A DNA stretch of 64,000 nt from Pedobacter sp. SYSU D00535 (GCF_017355855.1 NZ_JAFEWD010000005.1:1-64000); one strand, 5' to 3'. Positions 18,669 to 28,609 are shown, numbered from the stretch's first letter. Notes: generated by a model from the sequence alone, not told the origin. Numbers and translations are program-made.

Positions 18669-20141
18669 ATGGCTAAGGCGATAGTAATCGGTGCAGGCAT
18701 TGGAGGAATAGCAGCAGCTATCCGCTTAGCCCTGCAGGGGATGCAAGTGGAGGTGTTTGAAGCCAACGCTCAGCCTGGTGGAAAGCTATCTGAACTTCTA
18801 CTAAAGGATTTTCGCTTCGATGCTGGTCCCAGCTTGTTTACCATGCCTTTTTATGTAGATGAGCTGTTTACCCTTGCGGGAAAAAATCCTCGCGAATATT
18901 TCAATTATCAAAAGCTAGAACGCATATGTAACTACTTCTACGAAGATGAGACTGCTATTACGGCTTGGGCAGACAGAGACAGATTTACGAGCGAAATAGC
19001 AGCCAAAACAATTGATTCAAAGGAAGCAGTAGAGGCATTTTTGCAGAAGTCGGAGGAAATTTACAACATAACTCACCATGTGTTCCTCGAGCGGTCGTTG
19101 CACAAATTGAGCACGTACCTCAACACCAAGACCCTTCATTCTCTCCTAAAGGTTGGGAAAATAGATTCTCTGCGTAGTATGAACGCGGCGAATGCAAGCA
19201 GGTTTCGCGATAGCAAGACGCAGCGGTTTTTCAACAGATACGCTACCTATAACGGCTCCAATCCCTACCAGGCTCCAGCGACTCTTAATGTTATTCCTCA
19301 TCTCGAGCAGCATTTCGGGGCCTATTTCCCGGAAGGTGGCATGTATGCCATTGTCCAAAGCCTGGTCAGGCTAGCTACTGAATTAGGGGTTCAGTTTAAT
19401 TATAATTCTCCCGTCGAGCGGATATTGGTTGATAAGCGAAGTGTTCGGGGAGTTGTGGTTGATGGACGAGAGAGAAAGGCGGACCTGGTAGTGTCCAATA
19501 TGGATGTCTGGTTTACCTATAAGAAACTTCTCAACCACGAAGTAGCTCCAGCGAAAGTGTTAGCGCAGGAAAGAAGCAGCTCCGCTCTGATCTTCTACTG
19601 GGGTATCCGGAGGCAGTTTCCACAGCTCGATCTGCATAACATCTTCTTTAGTGAGGATTATCAGAAGGAATTCTCGCACATCTGGAACGAAAAAAGTATT
19701 TATGACGATCCAACTGTCTATCTAAATATCAGTTCGAAATATAACGCTGCAGATGCTCCCCCAAACGAGGAAAACTGGTTTGTGATGATTAACGTCCCTT
19801 CGAACTCCGGGCAAAACTGGGACTTGTTGATTGCGGAAGCAAGAGACAACATCATAAGAAAGTTAAGCAGGATTTTGAAGGAAGATATTCGGACCCTTAT
19901 TGCATGTGAAGCTCTACTGGATCCACGAAGTATCGAGTCTAAAACCTATTCTTATCAGGGATCATTATACGGGACAAGTTCCAATAGTCGTTTTGCAGCT
20001 TTTTTCCGCCATCCAAACTTCTCATCTAAAATTGCCAATTTGTATTTTGTTGGGGGAAGCGTTCATCCCGGAGGAGGCATTCCATTAGCACTTCTTTCGG
20101 CCCGCATTGTTTCTCAACTAGTTGCAGACGGCAAAAATTAA
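18669..20141 (+). CDS. CrtI-family carotenoid desaturase, probably CrtD-type
   Basis: A 490-residue FAD-dependent phytoene-desaturase-family enzyme. It has an N-terminal dinucleotide-binding GAGIGGIAAAIRL motif (8-20), the FEANAQPGGK segment, FRFDAGPSLFTMP near residue 55 and a C-terminal YFVGGSVHPGGGIPLALLSAR motif that closes the FAD site. The FTMPFYVDELF region is most like 1-hydroxycarotenoid 3,4-desaturase (CrtD) of Bacteroidota rather than CrtI, but this is a judgement from memory of the family. No crtB, crtI, crtY or crtZ is in the window, so the rest of the carotenoid pathway lies elsewhere. Confidence 0.82.
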   Translation: MAKAIVIGAGIGGIAAAIRLALQGMQVEVFEANAQPGGKLSELLLKDFRFDAGPSLFTMPFYVDELFTLAGKNPREYFNYQKLERICNYFYEDETAITAWADRDRFTSEIAAKTIDSKEAVEAFLQKSEEIYNITHHVFLERSLHKLSTYLNTKTLHSLLKVGKIDSLRSMNAANASRFRDSKTQRFFNRYATYNGSNPYQAPATLNVIPHLEQHFGAYFPEGGMYAIVQSLVRLATELGVQFNYNSPVERILVDKRSVRGVVVDGRERKADLVVSNMDVWFTYKKLLNHEVAPAKVLAQERSSSALIFYWGIRRQFPQLDLHNIFFSEDYQKEFSHIWNEKSIYDDPTVYLNISSKYNAADAPPNEENWFVMINVPSNSGQNWDLLIAEARDNIIRKLSRILKEDIRTLIACEALLDPRSIESKTYSYQGSLYGTSSNSRFAAFFRHPNFSSKIANLYFVGGSVHPGGGIPLALLSARIVSQLVADGKN

Positions 20142-20342
20142 TACTTTAATAACAGTAGGTACATCGTCAGTTAAAGCTTTAGTAAGATTTTTGTTTAATA
20201 AAATCTTACACTATGACACTCAATTTATTCAACGCTTTTCGGCATTTCAAAAACTGGTTGGTGCTGAGAGCTCTCCAATCGTCATTTCTTCACTAATATT
20301 ATTTCTTTTGCCGACATTGCAGCGTAGCAGAGATAATACTTC

Positions 20343-21701
20343 ATGATTAACGACAGTAATAGTGATAGGCTGGCAAGGGAACAGTTTGGCCGGGATTTTA
20401 AGTGGGGAGTTTCTACTGCAGCTTACCAAATTGAAGGAGCCCACGACGTAGACGGGAAAGGCTTGTCCATATGGGATGTTTTTACTTCCCGAAAGGGAAA
20501 AGTAAAAAAGGGACAGCATGGCAACGTTGCCTGTGATTTTTATAACTGTTTCAAAGGCGACATTCAGTTAGTTCAGGATTTAGGTATCCCCAATTTTCGC
20601 TTTTCCATCAGCTGGTCAAGAGTTTTACCGACAGGGACCAACACTGTTAATCAAAAAGGAATTGATTATTACAACAGGATCATTGACTATTGTTTGGAAT
20701 CCGGGATAGAGCCCTGGGTTACTTTGTATCACTGGGACTTACCGCAGGAACTCGAACTAAAGGGCGGCTGGACTAACAGAGAGGTAGTTGACTGGTTCTC
20801 CGAATATGCTGCACTATGTGTTAAGAGTTTCGGCGATCGGGTGACCAACTGGATGGTTATGAATGAACCGGCGGTTTTTACCGGCGCTGGTTACTTTTTT
20901 GGGATCCATGCCCCCGGCCGGACGGGAATGAAAAACTTCCTTCCTGCTATTCACCACGCAACTTTGAGCATGGCCGCGGGTGGCAAGGTGGTGAAACAAC
21001 TAGCTCCCCAGGCGAATGTCGGAACAACTTTCTCGTGCTCTTATGTGGAACCTGCAACCAGTGGGGCAAGGGATCTGGCGGCGGCAAAGCGAGCTGACGC
21101 TCTTCTAAATAGATTATTTCTTGAGCCTATACTTGGCTTGGGCTATCCAGTAGATGACTTGCCTGTTCTGAAGAAGTTGGAGAAATACATGCGATCAGGC
21201 GACGAGGAAAGAATGTCTTTTGACTTCGATTTTATCGGAATACAGAATTACACCCGCGAAATTGTGACTTCCTCTTTTTTTACGCCCTATATCGGAGCGA
21301 GGCTGGTTGCAGCAAAAAAGAGAAAGGTGCCGCTTACGGAAATGGGTTGGGAAGTTTATCCTGAAGCCATTTATCAGATGATAAAAAAGTTCAACTCCTA
21401 TAGCAATATCAAAAAATTGATCATCACAGAAAATGGTGCTGCTTTTCCTGATATTTTGAAAGACGGTAGGGTGGCTGACGAGAAGAGGAAGAAATACATA
21501 GAGGAGAATTTGCGTCAGGTGCTACGAGCACAGAAAGAGGGTTTTAGTGTTGACGGATATTTCGTGTGGACCTTGACTGATAATTTCGAGTGGGCTGAAG
21601 GCTATCATCCCAGGTTTGGTCTGATATACGTTGACTTCGAAACACAGCAACGGGTGGTGAAGGATTCAGGCCTTTGGTACAAAGCATTGCTACAGCAATA
21701 A
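20343..21701 (+). CDS. Glycoside hydrolase family 1 beta-glucosidase
   Basis: A 452-residue cytosolic GH1 enzyme of normal length. It opens with FKWGVSTAAYQIEGA, and the acid/base Glu175 (MNEP) and nucleophile Glu363 (ITENG) are present, as is the aglycone-site WTLTDNFEWAEGY motif. There is no signal peptide, so it acts on imported beta-glucosides or disaccharides. It is followed by a terminator and sits outside any polysaccharide utilisation locus: there is no SusC/SusD pair nearby. Substrate range within GH1 cannot be set from sequence. Confidence 0.95.
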   Translation: MINDSNSDRLAREQFGRDFKWGVSTAAYQIEGAHDVDGKGLSIWDVFTSRKGKVKKGQHGNVACDFYNCFKGDIQLVQDLGIPNFRFSISWSRVLPTGTNTVNQKGIDYYNRIIDYCLESGIEPWVTLYHWDLPQELELKGGWTNREVVDWFSEYAALCVKSFGDRVTNWMVMNEPAVFTGAGYFFGIHAPGRTGMKNFLPAIHHATLSMAAGGKVVKQLAPQANVGTTFSCSYVEPATSGARDLAAAKRADALLNRLFLEPILGLGYPVDDLPVLKKLEKYMRSGDEERMSFDFDFIGIQNYTREIVTSSFFTPYIGARLVAAKKRKVPLTEMGWEVYPEAIYQMIKKFNSYSNIKKLIITENGAAFPDILKDGRVADEKRKKYIEENLRQVLRAQKEGFSVDGYFVWTLTDNFEWAEGYHPRFGLIYVDFETQQRVVKDSGLWYKALLQQ

Positions 21702-21793
21702 AACCTTCATGAGCAGAGCTCACAAACGGAGGATGAAAATAGTTTGAAGGTTCTTTGTGGCCGCTAAAAACAAATTAAAGTTTCACAAAAAAA

Positions 21794-21817
21794 GGGTCTA
21801 AGCTTCAGCTCAGACCC
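21794..21817 (+). terminator. Bidirectional terminator
   Basis: GGGTCTAAGC pairs with GCTCAGACCC (one mismatch) around TTCA, with A and T runs on the two sides. It serves both the GH1 gene (+) and the LruC gene (-). Confidence 0.85.
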
Positions 21818-21840
21818 TTTTTTATTAAAATTTAAAACCG

Positions 21841-23877
21841 CTATTTCGAATAAATTTTCGACTGGTCGCGATAGCCTGTGTCACTGTTTGTGTACCAGTT
21901 GCTAAAGAGTGTGCCGCCAGAGCTAGCCCACTCTGCGAAATGGAAATAGGCATCGCCAATGGCATTAAGTTCTGAAGGGTACTTAAATGTTTCTGTAAAG
22001 CTTAGTGCCCACGGACCGTTTTCTTTCGATAAATAATATCTGCCTGTTGCAGGTTTTGAGCTGTCATCCATTGTTCCAAATAGTGAGGCAGTGGCTTTAT
22101 CCGTTGGAGCGTATCCTGGCAGGTGAATTTCGTATCCCCTTCTCATATTGCTGATAAGGAACGGATTGAATGGTGCATTGCCAAGTTTAGCTGTCGTCAT
22201 CGGAGATTTTAATTTAATAACCATTTTTGCAGTGTCTCCAGTCACTTTTGGCATCGATTCCTTCGTGTTAATGAAGTAAGCTCCAGCAAAGTTTTTGATT
22301 AAAGCCTCGTGGTTATCAAATGGAATGATAACTGCTTTGCTTTGTCCCGCCTCAGTCCCGTTACTATTAAGACTGATATAGTTATTAATAAACTTATGTC
22401 CTGTTACTGAAGTTACATCTGAAGCAGCAAACGGGAATTGCACACCGAAGCCGTTCATATAAGATGCGCCAGCAGCAACCGGGGCAAAGTCTGCGTTCAT
22501 CTCCACAACCAGGTTGTTTGCATTAGAGATCATGGTGTACCGATAATTCACTACCAGGTCATTGACGTCGTAATCCCCTTTTGTTGGCCAGTTATCTTCG
22601 AATGCAAAGGTGCCCCATTTGTCTTTAGAAGGAAAGTAGTTAATATAAGCCTTGCTCGCATCGGTTGGAAACTGATCAAACGTATCGTTTACGCCATCAT
22701 TGTCTCTGTCGTTAGGTATATCAAGTTCTATAACTTTGTCTGCAGATATCCCATTTACAGGAGTTGAGCTAGCATATAATACGACATCATTAAAGTCATG
22801 GTCGCAAGAGCTTTGATCTCTTCTGATGTCTTCAAAACCAATGATAAACAGGTTTTCGGGTTTGTAGTTCAACAGAACCGTATGTACTTCCAGGTTGCCG
22901 CCTGGTTCAGGATTTAGACTTTTATGGGAATAGAACTTCAAAGCGTCATTATCTACCGTTCTGCTGGAAGATTGCCATGCATCAGATAGAAGCACAAAGC
23001 CAACAGAGGTACCTGCAGGGAAAGTTCCTATTTTAACTCGGTCACCAGATCTTAGCCCACCTCCCGAGCCTAGAGCCGACGAGTTCGGGAAGATGTATTT
23101 GATATTGCCAACATCGTTTTTGTTCCTAGGAGGATTGCCCGTAGTATAGGTATAATAGCCAATTGCATTTTGGTAATCAGCGCCTTCAGAAACGAAGGTG
23201 ATGTACACGTCAGAGTTGGCAACAATATTTAAATGCTGAGCGGCATCCTGGTCGATGTATTCAGGGTGGTGATTTCTCACGTCTTTTCTCTCCGGTAGCG
23301 AAGCGTTTAGGTAGGATAAGAAAGCAGAACTTACTTCTCCCGGCGTACTTAGATAGTTAGGACGCCCGTTATTGTCATGCGTACCCATATAAGAATAGCT
23401 GGTAGCTAAAGTGGTGATCAGATTTTTGCCGCGGTATTCGCCGCTGCTCGCTACTGCGCCCATCACGACATTGCCACTTAAACCTTCCGAGCCGCCAATA
23501 ACACACTCTACGCTGCCATTTTTTATCAGTGCCTGAACTTTACTGATCAGACCTACATAATTGGGCTCAATTAAAACGGTGTCCAGATACGAAGGGATGT
23601 TTACAGATGTTTTTACATAGCCCTGAGCGTCACTAGCCCCGCTAACAAGCGTCTCGCCAGATTTTGGAGAGGTGATGCTTAGCACCACACCTTTTAAAGG
23701 TTCGTTCTTGCTGGACAGTAAGCGAACATTGACGTCAATTTTTTTTGAAGTTGCATAGTCGAAGCCGTCGGGAGCAACCTTATGTATGTTCGGGTCGGTT
23801 CCATCTCCAGGCGTCTTTCTACAAGCAACCAAGCTAAGGGCCGCCAGTAGAATCACTATTGGGGAAAAGTGTTTCAT
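21841..23877 (-). CDS. LruC domain-containing surface lipoprotein
   Basis: A 678-residue lipoprotein with lipobox Cys19 (LVAC). After a presumptive Ig-like N-terminal segment (about 45-125) it has a DUF4114-type motif (GFEDIRRD...DHDFNDVVLY, near residue 350-370). An Asp-rich DRDNDGVNDTFDQFPTD segment, typical of thrombospondin type 3-like calcium binding, follows. The C-terminal LruC domain contains WPTKGDYDVNDLVVNYRY. Such proteins are outer-membrane-attached and of unknown function. No type IX sorting signal is visible. The gene stands alone between a terminator and a 344-bp divergent spacer. Confidence 0.85.
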   Translation of the reverse strand: MKHFSPIVILLAALSLVACRKTPGDGTDPNIHKVAPDGFDYATSKKIDVNVRLLSSKNEPLKGVVLSITSPKSGETLVSGASDAQGYVKTSVNIPSYLDTVLIEPNYVGLISKVQALIKNGSVECVIGGSEGLSGNVVMGAVASSGEYRGKNLITTLATSYSYMGTHDNNGRPNYLSTPGEVSSAFLSYLNASLPERKDVRNHHPEYIDQDAAQHLNIVANSDVYITFVSEGADYQNAIGYYTYTTGNPPRNKNDVGNIKYIFPNSSALGSGGGLRSGDRVKIGTFPAGTSVGFVLLSDAWQSSSRTVDNDALKFYSHKSLNPEPGGNLEVHTVLLNYKPENLFIIGFEDIRRDQSSCDHDFNDVVLYASSTPVNGISADKVIELDIPNDRDNDGVNDTFDQFPTDASKAYINYFPSKDKWGTFAFEDNWPTKGDYDVNDLVVNYRYTMISNANNLVVEMNADFAPVAAGASYMNGFGVQFPFAASDVTSVTGHKFINNYISLNSNGTEAGQSKAVIIPFDNHEALIKNFAGAYFINTKESMPKVTGDTAKMVIKLKSPMTTAKLGNAPFNPFLISNMRRGYEIHLPGYAPTDKATASLFGTMDDSSKPATGRYYLSKENGPWALSFTETFKYPSELNAIGDAYFHFAEWASSGGTLFSNWYTNSDTGYRDQSKIYSK

Positions 23878-24221
23878 GTTGATATTAGGATTTTGAACGT
23901 TTTGACTATAAATTCTCTGTATACTGCATTTCTATTGAAAGGTTGCCTGTCAAAAGAAATTGTAAGACGCGTTGTTTCGCACAGAACGAAAGTTCTGAGA
24001 GGAGAGCAATCTATCTATTCAAATGATGTTCCAGTTCGAAAGTGTTCAGAATAAGCTGCTTGCTTGTTGAAGTTGAGGAGATTTGAGTAGCAGGGTGGGG
24101 AAACAGATGGTGGATTGTGGAGTTCATTCCCCTCGCTTTTGTCATTCCTAACTTTTCAACACCTACCGTACTGATAATAATTTTGGGTAAATTCGGTTTG
24201 TCTTTATTGATTGATTAGCTG
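23878..24221. other. Divergent intergenic region between the LruC gene and dnaE
   Basis: About 344 bp with no supportable gene; short frames here lack family features. The dnaE-proximal end holds a candidate -7 element (24178-24185). Nothing else is recognised. Confidence 0.5.
24178..24185 (+). promoter_or_regulatory. Candidate dnaE promoter -7 element
   Basis: TAATTTTG matches TAnnTTTG. A TTTTC at 24153-24157 lies about 20 bp upstream as a weak -33 box. The leader to the ATG would be about 30 nt. Confidence 0.4.
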
Positions 24222-27200
24222 ATGCCGGAATTTTCTCATTTACACGTACATACGCAATTTTCACTGCTCGACGGAGCTGCAGATATATCGAAGCTTTACA
24301 AAAAAGCTGCTGCTGATGGCATGAAAGCTTTAGCAATTACCGACCACGGTAATATGTTTGGGGCGTTTAAATTTGTTGCCGAAGCTGCAAAGCATAATGT
24401 GAAACCGATTGTAGGTTGCGAGTTTTATGTGGTGGAAGATCGGCATAAAAAGCAGTTTACCAAGGAAAACAAGGATGTCAGATGTCATCAGCTATTCCTG
24501 GCAAAGAACCCGAAGGGTTATCAGAACCTCATTAAATTATGTTCCCTGGGCTACATGGAAGGTCTCTATAGTAAGTGGCCTCGCATCGATAAGGAACTTA
24601 TTCTAAAGTACCATGAAGGGCTGATAGCTACTACCTGCTGTATCGGGGCTTCGGTTCCGCAAGCCATACTGAAAAAAGGAGAAGAGGAAGGAGAAGCTGA
24701 ATTTAAATGGTGGCTCGACTTGTTTGGAGAAGACTATTACATTGAATTGCAACGACATGAAATTCCTGACCAGGAAAAAGTGAACCATGTGTTGCTGAAG
24801 TTTGCAAAGAAGTATAATGTAAAGATCATTTGTTCAAACGACTCCCATTATGTGGATCAACAGGACGCCAATGCGCACGATATCCTGCTTTGTGTAAACA
24901 CAGGAGATATGCAAAGTACCCCTATTGCAACCGACGAGGAGGGAGGAAAGGGCTATCGGTTCGGATTTCCGAATGATCAGTTTTACTTTAAGACTCAGGC
25001 TGAAATGGCTCAGCTATTTCATGACCTGCCACAGGCACTCGATAATACGAATGAGATAGTCGACAAGGTAGAGCATCTCAAGTTAAAGAGAGATATACTG
25101 CTGCCTAACTTCCCTATCCCGCCCGAGTTTAAAATTCACCCAGATGATGTGTTGAACCAGTGGGAGTACTTGCGTCACTTGACAATGACGGGAGCCCGGG
25201 AAAGGTATAAGGAAATCACCCCTGATGTTCAGGAACGTCTCGACTTTGAATTGAATACCATTAAAATAATGGGTTTCGCGGGATACTTTCTGATTGTATC
25301 CGACTTCATAAAAGCAGGGAGGGATTTAGGTGTGTTTGTTGGTCCTGGTCGTGGTTCAGCCGCTGGTTCTGCGGTAGCGTATTGCATTGGCATCACCAAT
25401 ATCGACCCGATTAAATACAACCTCCTGTTTGAGCGTTTTCTTAACCCTGATCGTAAGTCAATGCCCGATATTGATACTGACTTCGATGACGAAGGTCGGC
25501 AGAAGGTTATTGATTACGTGGTGGATAAGTACGGCAAAAACCAGGTGGCGCAGATCATTACCTATGGTTCGATGGCGGCGCGTACGAGTATTCAGGACGT
25601 TGCCCGCGTTTTGGATGTTCCCTTGTCTGAGGTTGCTCAACTGAAAAAACTTGTACCGGATACCCTGGGAATTACCTTAAAGGAAGCCTTTCAACAAGTT
25701 CCAGAGCTCCAGGAAATCCTGAAAGGCAACGATGCTCGCGCCAAAGTTCTGCAGGAAGCGGAAAAGCTGGAAGGATCTATCCGGAATACAGGTATTCATG
25801 CGGCTGGTATCATCATCGCGCCCGATGACCTTACCAATATCATTCCCGTTGCCACGGTAAAGGATTCGGACCTTCTGGTAACTCAGTTTGACGGTCGGGT
25901 TATTGAGGATGCCGGCGTTATCAAAATGGACTTCCTGGGCTTGAAAACCTTGACCATTATCAAGGATGCCCTGCGGATGATTAAAAAGAATCATGGCGTT
26001 GAAATCGATATAGATTATATTCCTCTCACCGACGAGAAAACGTTCGAATTATACCAGAGGGGCGATACCAATGGTACGTTCCAGTTTGAAAGTGACGGGA
26101 TGCAGATGTATCTCCGCGAGTTAAAACCCGATAAGTTCGAGGATTTGATTGCCATGAACGCGCTCTATCGTCCGGGGCCGATCGAGTACATCCCTAACTT
26201 CATTGCCCGTAAACATGGTCGGGAGGAAGTAAGTTACGACTTGCCCGACATGGAAGAGTATCTGGCCGATACCTACGGTATTACGGTCTACCAGGAGCAG
26301 GTGATGCTTCTGTCGCAGAAGCTGGCTAGCTTTACCAAGGGCGATGCCGACGTGCTGCGGAAGGCGATGGGAAAGAAAGACAGGAAGACGCTGGATAAGC
26401 TGAAGCCGCAGTTTATTGAAAATGCCAAACTGAAGGGGCACGATGAAAAGAAATTGGAGAAGATCTGGACTGACTGGGAAGCTTTCGCCTCTTATGCTTT
26501 TAACAAGTCGCACTCCACTTGCTATGCCTTTGTAGCCTATCAAACTGCCTATCTGAAAGCTCATTACCCTTCCGAATACATGGCTGCGGTATTGAATAAC
26601 CAGAACAATATCGAGAAGATTTCCTTCTTCATGGAAGAATGTCGTCGAATGGGAGTTCCGGTTTTGGGACCGGATATTAATGAGTCGCAGTTGAGTTTTG
26701 GTACCAATAAAAAGGGTGAAATCCGCTTTGGTATGTCAGGTATCAAAGGAGTGGGAGAGAAGGCGGTTGAAAGTATTATTGAAGAGCGGAACGCAAACGG
26801 CCCCTACGTAGATATTTGTGATTTCGCGAAAAGGGTAAACTCCCGGACCGTAAACAAGAAAGTTTATGAAAATCTGGTGTACAGCGGTGCGTTTGATTGT
26901 TTCGGCCTCAGCCGGGCACAGTTCTTTTTCAAACAGGATGGAGCTATGCTCAATGGAATTGAAAAGCTGATTAAGTATAACAGTGATTATCAGAACAGCC
27001 TAAATACCTCTCAGGTATCTCTGTTTGGCGGCACTTCCGATGCACATATCGCCGAACCTCAACTTCCCGAATGCCCGGATTGGGGATTAATTGAAAGGCT
27101 CAAATACGAGAAGGATATGATCGGAATATATCTTACCGGCCATCCTCTTGATAATTATAAATTTGAATTAGATAATTTCTGCTCTCATCAGGTAAAGCAT

Positions 27201-27800
27201 CTTATTCTGATGAATAAGGCGAAAAGTGGTGAGCTGGCCCCGGATGACGCAGAAGAGTTTGCGAAAATAAAAAATAGGGAGCTTGTTATTGGCGGCCTCG
27301 TATCCAATGCACAACACCGCACCACTAAGACGGGTAAGCCCTTCGGTGCAATGGTTCTTGAAGACTACTCCGACTCATTTGAATTGGTGTTGTTTGGAGA
27401 AGACTATGTGAAATTAAAACAGTTCTTCACCGATGGCTACTTTGTACAGATTAGAGGGTCAATCACTGAACGGTTCAAACAGAAAGATAACTGGGAGTTT
27501 AAAATCACGCAGATAACTCTCCTTTCTGAGTTGCGCGATAAGATGTCTAAGAGCCTTACCATTCAGTTGCCCCTGCAGGAGCTTACCACTACTTTCATTG
27601 AAGAGCTGGATGAAATCATCCGTGTAAACGTAGAACAGAACCCGCAGCGGAATTGTCAGTTGAAGTTTACCATTTTTGACAGGGAGAAGGAAGAAACGAT
27701 CGCTATTGAAATGCCGTCAAAAAATTTGAAGATCTTTCCAAGCAATGAGTTTCTGGAGAATCTCCATAAGTTGAATAACATCACCTATAGACTGAACTAG
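24222..27800 (+). CDS. dnaE: DNA polymerase III subunit alpha
   Basis: The 1192-residue replicative polymerase catalytic subunit. An N-terminal PHP domain (HLHVHTQFSLLDG, TDHGNMFG) is followed by the C-family polymerase core, with GPGRGSAAGS and the catalytic aspartates Asp416 and Asp418 (PDIDTDF) and Asp570 (KMDFLGLKT). The palm/fingers LYRPGP segment, a helix-hairpin-helix and a C-terminal OB-fold (about 1000-1080) complete it. Length is normal for DnaE and there is no intein. Proofreading depends on a separate subunit. An 18-bp perfect inverted repeat lies 60 bp after the stop. Confidence 0.97.
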   Translation: MPEFSHLHVHTQFSLLDGAADISKLYKKAAADGMKALAITDHGNMFGAFKFVAEAAKHNVKPIVGCEFYVVEDRHKKQFTKENKDVRCHQLFLAKNPKGYQNLIKLCSLGYMEGLYSKWPRIDKELILKYHEGLIATTCCIGASVPQAILKKGEEEGEAEFKWWLDLFGEDYYIELQRHEIPDQEKVNHVLLKFAKKYNVKIICSNDSHYVDQQDANAHDILLCVNTGDMQSTPIATDEEGGKGYRFGFPNDQFYFKTQAEMAQLFHDLPQALDNTNEIVDKVEHLKLKRDILLPNFPIPPEFKIHPDDVLNQWEYLRHLTMTGARERYKEITPDVQERLDFELNTIKIMGFAGYFLIVSDFIKAGRDLGVFVGPGRGSAAGSAVAYCIGITNIDPIKYNLLFERFLNPDRKSMPDIDTDFDDEGRQKVIDYVVDKYGKNQVAQIITYGSMAARTSIQDVARVLDVPLSEVAQLKKLVPDTLGITLKEAFQQVPELQEILKGNDARAKVLQEAEKLEGSIRNTGIHAAGIIIAPDDLTNIIPVATVKDSDLLVTQFDGRVIEDAGVIKMDFLGLKTLTIIKDALRMIKKNHGVEIDIDYIPLTDEKTFELYQRGDTNGTFQFESDGMQMYLRELKPDKFEDLIAMNALYRPGPIEYIPNFIARKHGREEVSYDLPDMEEYLADTYGITVYQEQVMLLSQKLASFTKGDADVLRKAMGKKDRKTLDKLKPQFIENAKLKGHDEKKLEKIWTDWEAFASYAFNKSHSTCYAFVAYQTAYLKAHYPSEYMAAVLNNQNNIEKISFFMEECRRMGVPVLGPDINESQLSFGTNKKGEIRFGMSGIKGVGEKAVESIIEERNANGPYVDICDFAKRVNSRTVNKKVYENLVYSGAFDCFGLSRAQFFFKQDGAMLNGIEKLIKYNSDYQNSLNTSQVSLFGGTSDAHIAEPQLPECPDWGLIERLKYEKDMIGIYLTGHPLDNYKFELDNFCSHQVKHLILMNKAKSGELAPDDAEEFAKIKNRELVIGGLVSNAQHRTTKTGKPFGAMVLEDYSDSFELVLFGEDYVKLKQFFTDGYFVQIRGSITERFKQKDNWEFKITQITLLSELRDKMSKSLTIQLPLQELTTTFIEELDEIIRVNVEQNPQRNCQLKFTIFDREKEETIAIEMPSKNLKIFPSNEFLENLHKLNNITYRLN

Positions 27801-27860
27801 TAGTTGGAGTCTTCTGATTAACTAGCAGTTAAATCTTAAAAAATGTTAAAGCTATTTACG

Positions 27861-27907
27861 GTGTGTGTTTTAATTACAACCTTTACTCCTGTAATTAAAA
27901 CACACAC
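27861..27907. repeat. Perfect 18-bp inverted repeat
   Basis: Arms 27861-27878 and 27890-27907 are perfect complements separated by an 11-nt loop. It sits between dnaE and the barrel gene, 13 nt before the latter's ATG. It may terminate dnaE transcription although no clean T run follows. It may instead be a regulatory hairpin or a regulator-binding palindrome. Confidence 0.75.
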
Positions 27908-27920
27908 TTAGATAACTTTT

Positions 27921-28520
27921 ATGAAAAATCTATTCCTCACAGCGCTATTTGCTGCATGCACTTTTTGTGCTAACTCTCAAACTAAAGGTACTAATGCGAT
28001 TGGGTTTGGTGGTGGCTTCCACACTCAAACGCCAGCAGGTTCTAGGCAAGAGTCAGATGGCTTTAATGTCTCACTTAACTACGGGAAGTTTATTAGGGAC
28101 AACGTTAAATTAAGAGCCTCAGCACATTACTCGAAGCAGGATTACGAAAGTGCGATCAGTAAACTTCAGAGCAATGCTTATTCTATCTCCACAGGCTACG
28201 GGAAGTATTATCCTATAGTGGGTAAATTATTGGGGTTTATTGAAGGATCAGGCGGCGTTTTACGTGCTTCTCGGGAGGAGGAGTACAATAATAGTGGGTC
28301 TTCGACATTCAAGACCAATAGCTACTCCCTCGCAGCAAACGGTGGTTTAGGGCTATTTCTTTCTAAAAGATTTGCTATTGAGACCCAGTTGATTGGAACA
28401 GAGCTCAGTCTCTCGTCGGAGAAGCAGGTGGGAGGAGGAAGGCAAACTACCACGTCATTTAATTTTTCGACTACGAAATACTTGGATAACCTCGGCTTCA
28501 ATATCTACTTCCTCTTTTAA
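27921..28520 (+). CDS. Small outer-membrane beta-barrel protein
   Basis: A 199-residue exported protein. A signal peptide ends near residue 19 (FCANSQ). The rest is alternating amphipathic strands rich in Gly, Tyr and Ser, ending in Phe (YFLF), which fits an 8-strand barrel of the OmpA/OprF-like 'outer membrane beta-barrel' group. No ligand or partner can be read. Its start follows the perfect inverted repeat at 27861-27907 by 13 nt, so its expression may depend on that structure. Confidence 0.8.
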   Translation: MKNLFLTALFAACTFCANSQTKGTNAIGFGGGFHTQTPAGSRQESDGFNVSLNYGKFIRDNVKLRASAHYSKQDYESAISKLQSNAYSISTGYGKYYPIVGKLLGFIEGSGGVLRASREEEYNNSGSSTFKTNSYSLAANGGLGLFLSKRFAIETQLIGTELSLSSEKQVGGGRQTTTSFNFSTTKYLDNLGFNIYFLF

Positions 28521-28549
28521 TCATATCCCTGTCAGATTGTCTTGCTGGA

Positions 28550-28581
28550 TTTGTGGTAAGGTTATTGTATATGTAAATTTG
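28550..28581 (+). promoter_or_regulatory. trxA promoter
   Basis: TTTG at 28550-28553, a 20-bp spacer and TAAATTTG at 28574-28581 form a close match to the Bacteroidota sigma-A consensus. The leader to the trxA ATG would be about 20 nt. Confidence 0.75.
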
Positions 28582-28609
28582 AAATACTGAAAAATTAAAT
28601 TTTATAACG

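Noticed and set aside
20122-20346. A short open frame between the carotenoid desaturase and GH1 genes
   Set aside because: It overlaps the end of the desaturase gene, reads as unstructured composition and lacks any start-site or family support.
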